A stretch of DNA of 64,000 nt, from positions 72,924,629 to 72,988,628 of the forward strand of contig OW121741.1 in the NCBI GenBank assembly GCA_933228675.1. Direction: 5' to 3'. Position numbers and translations under genes: made by a program. Each line of letters begins with the position of its first letter. The first letter of the stretch is position 1. A model generated the notes under the pieces. That model saw only the letters and a program-made list of their open reading frames with translations, was not told the DNA's origin and made no database searches. The stretch comes from Stomorhina lunata (taxonomy: Eukaryota; Arthropoda; Insecta; Diptera; Rhiniidae). Below are positions 56,312-64,000 of this stretch, one piece after another.

Positions 56312-56815
56312 GCTCTTACCAAATATCAAACCTCACAAAAAGTAACAACTAAAACTGGCATAGAACAGGAGGAAACTTTACTGAATGAATCGGCCGCCAG
56401 GGAAACTTCACTTAATTTACAAATATTCGATTTGGAAAATGAAGTTAAACAGTTGCGTCACGAATTGGAACGTGTGCGCAATGAACGCGATCGTATGTTG
56501 CAGGAAAACTCGGATATCGGTCGTGATAAATCCGATAATGAGGCTGAGAAACTGCGTCTTAAAGCTGAGCTTAAAGAACTCAAGTTTCGTGAAACACGCA
56601 TGCTTACGGAATACTCAGAATTGGAGGAGGAAAACATATCGTTACAGAAACAAGTCTCAAGTTTAAGAAGTTCACAGGTTGAATTTGAAGGTGCCAAACA
56701 TGAGATAAGACGTTTAACCGAAGAACTAGAATTGTTAAATCAACAAGTCGATGAATTAACAAATCTTAAGAAGATTGCTGAGAAGCAAATGGAAGAAGCT
56801 CTGGAAGCTTTACAG
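56312..56815 (+). CDS. BicD: Bicaudal-D, internal exon (168 codons)
   Basis: Encodes part of the N-terminal coiled coil of Bicaudal-D, the adaptor linking cargo to dynein-dynactin on microtubules (mRNA localisation, nuclear positioning and vesicle transport in flies). The exon begins after TTGCAG with ALTKYQTSQKV and ends at GCTTTACAG before GTAAG, both in phase 0. It contains the conserved block RETRMLTEYSELEEENISLQ, then KQVSSLRSSQVEFEGAKHEI, with regular heptads throughout. Similarity to insect and vertebrate BicD is strong enough to be sure of the family. Codon use is clearly richer in GC than in the surroundings. The first 80 or so residues, including the start codon, are encoded upstream and not recognised here. 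Confidence 0.97.
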
Positions 56816-56872
56816 GTAAGAAAACTCTGGTCTTAGATATATAATTGCTAAAATATCTCTTTTCTTGAACAG
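56816..56872 (+). other. BicD: BicD intron, 57 bp
   Basis: GTAAG donor and TTCTTGAACAG acceptor; phase 0. Typical short fly intron. Confidence 0.93.
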
Positions 56873-57735
56873 GGTGAACGTGAAACAAAATATGCTCTCA
56901 AAAAAGAGCTCGATAGTCATTTAAATCGCGAGTCAATGTATCACATTACCAACATGGCCTACAACATACGCGGCACAATATGTGATGACAACACTAGCAC
57001 CAACAGTGACGGCGAAGAGGACAATTTGGCCTTGAAACGTTTCGAGGCCAACTTGTCAACTGAACTGAAATCTCCCGACGGCACGAAATGTGATTTATTC
57101 TCTGAAATTCATTTGAACGAACTGAAAAAGCTGGAAAAACAATTGGAATCTATGGAAAATGAAAAGACTCATTTAACGGCGAATTTACGTGAAGCTCAAA
57201 CGAGTTTGGATAAATCACAAAATGAATTACAAAACTTTATGGCCCGCCTAGCAGTCTTAGCCGCCCATGTGGATGCTCTAATGCAACTGAAGAAGCAATA
57301 TGACCACAAAGAATTATCGCAAGAGGCTATTAAACAACAACATAACGAGGAGAACTTGAAGCAGCAATTGCGTGATACCTTGGCGCAATATGGCAATTGG
57401 TTCACCTTATCTTCGAAGGAAATCGATGGTCTTAAGACTGATTTGAATGAGCTGCAAAAGGGTATGAACTATACCGATGCAATGACTTCGTTGCGTAATG
57501 AAATCACTAGTTTGAAAAACAAACTAATGAACACAGAACAGAAATCGTTGGATTTGCAAAGCGATGTTCAAACTCTTACAAATATTTCACAAAATGCTGG
57601 TCAAAGTTTGGGTTCAGCACGTTCCACACTGGTGGCCTTAAGTGATGATTTGGCTCAACTTTATCATTTGGTGTGTACGGTTAATGGTGAGATGCCAACA
57701 AGGGTGTTATTGGATCATAAGACAGATGATATGAG
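56873..57735 (+). CDS. BicD: Bicaudal-D, large central exon
   Basis: Starts GERETKYALKKELDSHLNRE and runs to DHKTDDM plus two bases of the next codon (donor GTAAT). It holds the acidic low-complexity linker NTSTNSDGEEDNLALKRFEA between the first and second coiled coils. The conserved KSPDGTKCDLFSEIHLNELK block, a long coiled coil rich in Lys/Glu/Gln, and SLGSARSTLVALSDDLAQLY and HLVCTVNGEMPTRVLLDHK follow, all typical of BicD. The frame is continuous over 287 codons with no stop. The only clearly variable section is the KQQHNEENLKQQLRD region. Confidence 0.96.
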
Positions 57736-59129
57736 GTAATTTGGAAAACTTTATTTTAACTCTAAATGCAGTCTTAAACTTTTTTTTTATTCAAAAAGAA
57801 AAATTATTCGATTCCCATCTGTTACATTTTTTTATGTAAATTAATTGATAAAATCCAAAAAAAATGTTTGTGGGGACAACCAATTCCCCCCCTCTTCACA
57901 GCATTCTGCATGTGGGAAGTGAAGAAAGATGAAACTGAAAAATATTTGTGTTTACATTTGTTCAGTTGATAATCTAAGCTTTTACCTATGGCTTACATAC
58001 ATAATTCGTAATAATTGTATTTATAAAATAGGTAATAATGCGAGATTTTCGATCTGTCTAAAAGTAGGGATACTCCTTCTGAAGAGATGGCCTAACTAAC
58101 CATCGAAACGCTTTGAGGAATTTTTTGTCCTCATAAACATTTTTTTTTTTTTTGGCATTTATCAATAAATTGTGTGTTACATTAGTAAAATTGTCTGTTA
58201 CATTAATACTAACACTGTCTGGCTCTTCGACATGGTTGTCAAGCCTATACTAATGTATGGTGCGCTGGTTTGGTGGCCTGCACTCACCAAGGCGAACCAG
58301 CGGAATTCTTTCACAAAAATTTTAAGATCGTCCGCTCTAATGATTACTGGTGCCTTAAGAACTACACCATCTAAGGCGCTCTTTGTCATGCTTTACTGGC
58401 TCTCAAACGAACTAATGGCACAGCAAATCGCCCTTAACTCGGCTGTCCGACTACTATTACTGTCCGAGCACTATCGGAACTTGGTCCCATTCGCAAACTG
58501 GACACTTTACTATTCTGGATAAAATCTTAAACATCCTTGAAAACATCAACTACTGCATTTCCATTCCACTCTTTGATAAATCCTTTACTGTAACTATCTC
58601 TGGAGACCCATCATCCCTTGATGACGGCTGTTTAGAGCTATTTATGGACGGATCCAAGTCAAAGACGGGCGTGGGGGCTTCTTCGTCCCACTTTAAGAGA
58701 AGGAAATCTGTTTTAAGCTTCCTGATTAGTGGAGTATCCTTCAGTCCGAGATATCGACAGTAAGGCTGCCATAAAGTCCCTATCTAATGACCACACGACA
58801 TCTGTTCTTACTCGTAGCGAGTATTGACACGTTCTGGCGAAAATATACACATTTATCAGGGCTACAGGCTGGCTTGAAATAGTCTCTCACCAATGGCCCC
58901 GAATAAATTATCTACGTTTTCTTTTCCAGTCTATCTCCTGCAGGTACCACAAAAAGACCGTTTCTAGGACCCAAGTGACGCTGACTTAACATCGGCTGCC
59001 TGCCTATCCCAACCTACATTATTTATGTAACAGATTGGGATCAAATGCGAATAATTTTTCTTTTTGAATAATATTGACATCCCGACAATTTTGTTACTTT
59101 TTTCATTATACTATTTTGTTTTTTTTTAG
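57736..59129 (+). other. BicD: BicD intron, 1.39 kb, containing a LINE fragment
   Basis: GTAAT donor, poly-T tract and TTTTTTTTTAG acceptor; phase 2. Much longer than the other three visible introns because of the inserted retrotransposon sequence. Confidence 0.9.
58172..59012 (+). pseudogene. LINE ORF2 3' end (thumb and RNase H) in BicD intron
   Basis: The frame 58205-58522 reads NTVWLFDMVVKPILMYGALV and WWPALTKANQR, then LRSSALMITGALRTTPSKAL, the conserved C-terminal part of non-LTR reverse transcriptases. Further on, in another frame, LELFMDGSKSKTGVGASS (about 58636-58690) is the start of an RNase H domain with its first Asp. The 3' end GGCTGGCTTGAAATAGTC...TCGGCTGCCTGCC matches 50170-50452. 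Frameshifts make it inactive. RNase H suggests the I/R1/Jockey-like assemblage. Inserted in the sense orientation of BicD. Confidence 0.88.
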
Positions 59130-59347
59130 CTTTGAAAATGATTCCCTAACTGCTATACAATCCCAATTCAAATCGGATGTATTTATATCAAAACCTCAAG
59201 TAGTCGAAGATTTGCAAGGTCTTGCAGATTCGGTGGAAATTAAAAAGTATGTCGATACAGTATCAGATCAAATTAAACATCTTAAAACTGCCGTTGAACA
59301 CACCATTGAACTTAACAAGAATAAAGTACGCGGTGATGTTACAGAAG
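59130..59347 (+). CDS. BicD: Bicaudal-D exon
   Basis: Completes the split codon as AGC (Ser) and reads FENDSLTAIQSQFKSDVFIS, then KPQVVEDLQGLADSVEIKKY, DTVSDQIKHLKTAVEHTIEL and NKNKVRGDVTE, ending with one base before GTATG. This is the conserved region leading into the C-terminal coiled coil of BicD. Phases on both sides keep the frame open. Confidence 0.96.
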
Positions 59348-59415
59348 GTATGAAAGTAGACACTAAATTAAAGTCTTAAGAAATTATATTAATATTTACA
59401 TATTCTTTATTTTAG
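59348..59415 (+). other. BicD: BicD intron, 68 bp
   Basis: GTATG donor, TTTATTTTAG acceptor, phase 1. Read-through would stop 11 codons in (LKS then TAA). Confidence 0.93.
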
Positions 59416-59667
59416 CCGATAAATATAATCGCGAAGAAGTTGAAGAACTACAGGAGCAAATCATCAAACTCAAGAGTCTGTTGTCCACAAAACGGGAGCA
59501 AATTGCCACTTTGCGTACAGTGCTCAAATCCAACAAACAAACAGCCGAAGTTGCACTTACCAATCTCAAATCAAAATATGAAAATGAGAAGATGGTCGTA
59601 AGTGAAACCATGTCGAAATTGAGAACTGAATTGAAGATTCTCAAAGAAGATGCTGCTACATTCTCAA
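59416..59667 (+). CDS. BicD: Bicaudal-D exon, C-terminal coiled coil
   Basis: Reads (A)[80 protein letters not shown] and TFS. This belongs to the C-terminal coiled coil that in BicD proteins binds cargo adaptors (Egalitarian, Rab6) and is nearly invariant among animals. Ends with one base of a Ser codon before GTATG. Confidence 0.96.
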
Positions 59668-59745
59668 GTATGTTATTTAAAAAACCATTTATTTGTTTTA
59701 AAACTTTATTGTAATTAAATATTTTTTATTATGCTTTCCTTTAAG
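59668..59745 (+). other. BicD: BicD intron, 78 bp
   Basis: GTATG donor, TTTCCTTTAAG acceptor. A|GT rejoins as Ser before [12 protein letters not shown]. Confidence 0.93.
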
Positions 59746-59920
59746 GTTTACGTGCAATGTTCGCCGCCCGTTGCGAAGAATATGTAACACAGGTTGACGA
59801 TCTTAGTCGTCAATTCGAAGCTGCCGAAGAGGAGAAGAAGACTCTTAACCAACTGCTACGCTTGGCCGTACAACAGAAGTTAAATTTAACCCAAAAATTG
59901 GAAGAAATTGAAATGGATCG
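59746..59920 (+). CDS. BicD: Bicaudal-D exon, C-terminal domain; last one visible
   Basis: Reads [40 protein letters not shown] and [18 protein letters not shown], the most conserved part of the C-terminal cargo-binding coiled coil. A good donor GTGGGT follows at 59921 in phase 2, and known BicD proteins continue for several dozen more residues, so a further exon is expected to the right. If the intron were retained the protein would end after five more residues (WVHLGR-stop, TAG at 59940-59942), which may be an alternative end or simply unspliced. I could not find the terminal exon in 59943-64000. Confidence 0.94.
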
Positions 59921-59942
59921 GTGGGTGCATTTGGGTCGTTAG

Positions 59943-61915
59943 ACAAAGAAAACAAAAAACATTTTTAATCTTTATCCCCGTTTTTTCAAAACAAATCCTT
60001 TAAATCCTCCTTTTTGGATATTAATCAGTTCCTTTCAGTTTTAGCTTTTCAACTTTGAATCTAGTCTCCATAAATTTGTTTTACGTTTCATTTCATCATA
60101 AATTTATCTTAAAATGTTTTAAGTTTTAGCTACGGTTTGAGTTTCAGTTTTATTTCTTTACACCACATCACATCTAAACACCATAAATAAATAATCTTCC
60201 TTCCTTGCAACATTCTGGGGTGTGTGTGATCATTTTATATTTTATAGTTTTCTGAAATTTATCTTTTTTTTTGACACTTGTAACGTGTTTGTGTTTTTGT
60301 TTACTGCTGTGATTATTTATGTCATCGGTAAGCGTATACCATTTATAAGAGCTTTTTTTATGTATATACATTCATATATTTTACATGTTTATTTTGCATT
60401 CAATTTTATTTGTTACATTTTATTCATTTATTACGCTTGTAAAAATGCCCAAAAACAAACAAATTCATATCACATTTCCTTACTCTAACTCACTGTTACA
60501 ACATGTTTTATATGTATAATACGAAAATATTGTAAATAAGGAAATCCTTTAGACTGATTTGCCTTTAACATTTTTTTTTTCAATTTGTAAATATTTCCAT
60601 TGCCATTTCTTACACAATCAATCAAGCAATCATCCAATGTATCAATCAAATCATGAACATGAATCTAATACTGACTTGTTTATAAATTGAATAAGTTAAC
60701 AAGCCTTAGCAAAATGAAATTTGTTTCATCCACAAAAATGTTTCAACATTTTTGGTGTATCACATTTCAAATCAAGTTTTATGTACAAGGAAAAAGTTAC
60801 GAGTATATTTGCATACATTTAGGGATATTGTGTATTCTTTATATGAAGTGTAGTTAGTTTTAATGAGATCTAAATTAGGCGATTAACGACACGAAGCTAA
60901 AATTCGAGTTTATATTTTTTCCGCTTTCTTTTATAAAAAAATCTTAGCAACTCCAAATTCGCGGTTGCTGAAACCTATAATTGGCAACTAGAATTCACTC
61001 TTGTTCCCATATACAATATGATTGATAATTGACAAGGCAACAGAGTTTCTGTTATCAATTATCAGTTGCCATACGAAATGTCGTTTGGGCAACTGAGTTG
61101 CAATACACAATCGCGGCATTAAATTTTTACTGTCGCGGATCATAAATCATATAGTCCATATTGAAAATGTGGATGATAAAAAATTCAACCCTATTACAAA
61201 AATGTTCGGGGAGTTTAATTCCCTGTGAGCTAATTTTTTACGGCAATTTAATTCCCCTACTATAAACCAACGGGAAGAAGAGTTTTATGTGAAAGGGAAT
61301 TTCAATTGAAAATGTTATTTTTTCCCCATTTTCGAAGTTTTTTTATTTAGATGGAACATTTTTTCCACTACTTTATATTAGGGAAACAGGGAAAAGTGTA
61401 AAGATTTACTGGAAATTGTTTTTCTTAATTGGGCTGATATTACACACAAAATATAGCTTAGAGTCACAATAAAGTGGTAGATATCTACAAAACTATACGA
61501 GATAGAAAGAAACAGAAAGCAGACATACAGGCATATCATAATTTCCATTCAGAATTTAAACTATTCTGAAGTTTAATTCCAATTGAAATGGGTTCAGATT
61601 CTACAGATTTTGAATGCTCTAAAACATTTCAAAACTCTAATTAATTGAATAAACAAAAGAAAAGCATACAAATTAGATTTCACTTTAAAAATAGAAAGTG
61701 GTTTCATTCCGAAAAAATTGTCTTTTTAGTTTTCAAAATACGGAATTCATTCCACTTCTGAATGGAATTGTGTTCTATGACATGGCTGATATTCCGGCAT
61801 ATCACACATTTCGATAGGAATATTTTTAATTTCGTAGTTACATTCTGATCGCAATGGTTCTAAAATATAAAACAATTGAAACCACTAACTTTATATTTGT
61901 TTCAACAAATCTGTG
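59943..61915. other. Presumed BicD intron; no exon recognised
   Basis: AT-rich. A short palindromic area near 61010-61080 (ATTGATAATTGACA/TGTTATCAATTATCAGTT). A block at 61690-61790 (GTGGTTTCATTCCGAAAAAA, AATACGGAATTCATTCCACTT) recurs diverged at 62245-62340. Confidence 0.5.
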
Positions 61916-62152
61916 GCTTGGTACTGAAAGGGCCAATGTCAATTTTTAAATGTTTTGAGTTAATCATTGCATTATAATCCTTTCTCTACCCTATTTAATT
62001 TGGCTTCAACACCTAATCTCTAACTTAACTCTGAACAGATTTATAAGGGTTTTTCTGGGCAACGTTACTATGAATTTATATGGAAAATAAAAACTTTAAA
62101 TCAAATTTTCTTAAAACTAGTTTTTTGACATTGGCCCTTTTAGCACCAAGCC
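61916..62152. mobile_element. MITE, 237 bp
   Basis: GGCTTGGTACTGAAAGGGCCAATGTCAA at the left and TTGACATTGGCCCTTTTAGCACCAAGCC at the right are inverted 28-bp repeats with two mismatches. No coding capacity. Target duplication not clear. Confidence 0.82.
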
Positions 62153-62684
62153 AAAGAAATAACACTGTTAAATTAAAAAAAGTATTAAAATATTGAAAAA
62201 ACAAGGAAATGCTTACAAATTTTTTTTTTTAATTTGAAAATAGAAAGTGGCTTCATGCCCACAATTTTTTTTTTCGTTTTCTAAAGCAACATAATACGGA
62301 ATTTATTCCACCTTTCAATAAAATTGAATTCTTTGACATTGGTAAATTAATATTATTTCTATATTTTGTTTTTCGAAGGAGGATGGATTTCGCTATCTAA
62401 CATTGATCTCAGACCTTTAGTTAGAATCAGATTTAAAGGAGCAAGACCTGATTGATTATTATTTATCCTATGCAAAGTCAGTTCAAAATTAAAATCAAAC
62501 AAATTATCTTAATGAAAATTCGCTTCTGCAATATTCCTGCAGAAATCGTGATTACCTTTAGGGAGTTCTCAGGAAGTGAACAGGAATGATTAATAATACA
62601 TTTTAATCTAACTAATAAGCATGTTGTCCTCTATCCTTTCCAATAAACAGATTATAAATTAACTAATAATATAACTAATAATAT
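62153..62684. other. No gene seen; diverged repeat of 61690-61790
   Basis: AAATAGAAAGTGGCTTCATGCCC...AATACGGAATTTATTCCACCTTTCAATAAAATTG repeats the block on the other side of the MITE. It could be part of a larger element around the MITE. Confidence 0.45.
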
Positions 62685-62990
62685 AATAGCTCATTTCATA
62701 ATCCATTATAAATAGTCTATCATAATACGATGCTAGACTATTTGCAACGGATTATGAAAGGTCTAATGTATTTTTGTACATAGACGCCCAGTTCACTATC
62801 CATTGCAAATATTTTGCAAATCAGTATAGCAAATGAAAAATTTTCATAAATATACCGATTTGCAAATGCTATACTATTTACAATAGATTATAAATTGGGC
62901 TAATGTTTAAGCTATCACTATTCGATTATTTCTTAAAACAGTTCACAATCTATTGCAAACAGTCTAGCAATTGCAAATCGACATCGCTTT
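62685..62990. repeat. Cluster of overlapping inverted repeats
   Basis: TCATAATCCATTATAAATAGTCTA pairs with TAGACTATTTGCAACGGATTATGA, and GCAAATCAGTATAGCAAATG with ATTTGCAAATGCTATACTATTT, with more copies of CAATCTATTGCAAACAGTCTAG at the end. AT-rich and non-coding; possibly a decayed foldback element. Confidence 0.6.
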
Positions 62991-63236
62991 TTAACATTTA
63001 TTTGAAATGCTTAGTTAGTTTGGGTAATGTGGTATACCTATTTGTTTTAAGATTGTCAAATAAAAAAATTTCAGTTTTTATGCGATTAAAATATAATTTC
63101 ACCCTCCAAATGATACATGTGTTGTGCTTCTAAGAATTCATTTGAAAAAAATATTTATCCAACAATTTCAGAAATATTTGAAAAACATTCGAAGTAACAT
63201 TAAAATATATTTTAAAAATGTGCGTGTAATGTGGTA
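62991..63236. other. Short dispersed repeat; no gene
   Basis: GGGTAATGTGGTATACCTATT at 63022-63042 matches 44143-44163. GTAATGTGGTACCCC near 63226 is a partial second occurrence at the M3 junction. Confidence 0.45.
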
Positions 63237-64000
63237 CCCCAGTAAGAACAGTGTCAAACGTTTGAAATATGATGACTTTTACATTTGATATCAAAAGTTT
63301 TTTCAAACTTTTTTCAAACCTGAACAGATGTTTGAGATTCACATTCATTTTCAAATGAGGGTTCATTTGAGAATAAACGTTTGAAAAATGATAGTTTCTC
63401 AAATTGAGAATAAATGTTATTCTCAAATCATTATCAAACCCTAAGATGATTTGGGAATAATTTGAAAAATGGTGTTATATAAATTTGATATCAAACCTTA
63501 TTTCAAACTTTTTTCAAACATTAAAAAAAACTAATTTATGTTAAAAAAATTAATGTTTAAGATATTTAAATGGAATGACAGTTCATTTCAAAGAAATTCG
63601 TTATTTCTTTCGGATTTTTTACAATTGATCCATATTTGACCATAAAACCTTGCTTAAAAAATATCAAGATTAAAAATTCAATAATATTCATATGCATAAG
63701 TAAATTTTCTTTGCTGCTTAAATTTTTTTTTACCTAACAATAAAAAAAGATATATTTTAAGCAAAACAAATATGATGCACCGTTTTCAAAAACAAAATAA
63801 ACAAACTCAAAAAGATCAAAAATACAACGCCATTTTATTTATGTTCCACATGTAGATGATATCCACATTTGAAAAACCTTTGAGAATGAGGTTTGATAAT
63901 GATTTGAGAATAAAGGCATTTCTCAATTTGAGAATAAAGTCCCCTTTTTATTGAGAACGCTATTATTCTTAAATCAGTATCAAATCAGTATCAAACGTTT
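63237..64000. mobile_element. Inverted-repeat element M3, copy 2 (cut by window end)
   Basis: Begins CCCCAGTAAGAACAGTGTCAA and is collinear with 39657-40420 almost base for base, with small indels. The right end lies beyond the window. Confidence 0.88.

Noticed and set aside
56458..56697. Opposite-strand and shifted frames over BicD exons
   Set aside because: Shadows of the coding sequence.

Overview
The window looks like nuclear DNA of a higher (cyclorrhaphan, probably calyptrate) fly. It is very AT-rich and full of simple repeats, mariner/Tc1 relics and small inverted-repeat transposons. The only host gene I can identify is an orthologue of Drosophila Bicaudal-D, on the plus strand. Five of its exons (56312-59920, about 670 codons) are present with clean splice sites. 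The 5' exons and the C-terminal exon are not recognisable here. Much of 1-56 kb may therefore be a long BicD intron or its upstream flank, but the sequence alone does not settle this.

Layout. 0-13 kb: dispersed non-coding repeats, a decayed DD34D mariner (6.8-8.1 kb) with a tRNA-derived SINE inserted in it, and an imperfect palindrome at 11.5 kb. 14.0-15.1 kb: a foldback-like element built of a 20-24 bp palindromic minisatellite. 15.7 kb: a tRNA-like SINE fragment. 17.5-18.6 kb: a DD41D (rosa-like) mariner transposase, nearly open but with a dead catalytic residue and a lost start codon. 21-22.7 kb: a degenerate local tandem repeat. 24.5-27.7 kb: several inverted-repeat elements and duplications. 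29.1-31.0 kb: a non-LTR retrotransposon interrupted by a mariner. 31.6-39.2 kb: more DD41D mariners, including one with both termini (34.8-36.0 kb), and two copies of a 0.6 kb MITE. 39.7-40.5 kb: another inverted-repeat element, with a second copy cut by the window end at 63.2 kb. 41.2-42.5 kb: a complete-ended Tc1-like element with a 36-residue D-E spacing. 43.3 kb: a MITE. 44.4-47.3 kb: a nested tower in which one host element carries three younger insertions. 51.8-53.0 kb: the uninterrupted sister copy of that host element. 53.06-54.23 kb: a hAT-like element with a perfect 8-bp target duplication. 56.3-60 kb: BicD, with a LINE 3' fragment in one intron. 60-64 kb: intronic or downstream repeats.

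The main interest is how the mobile DNA is organised. At least ten inverted-repeat families are visible. For several, the window itself holds both a filled and an unfilled copy of the target, so insertion boundaries can be read by comparison within the window. Two foldback-like elements at 14 and 45 kb share TA-flanked ends (CACCATTTT...AAAATGGTG) and arms made of TCAATTGAAATTGAGAA repeats. This looks like a minisatellite-armed foldback family that moves into TA sites. Coordinates of diverged repeats are approximate (about 10-30 bp) because they were found by eye.
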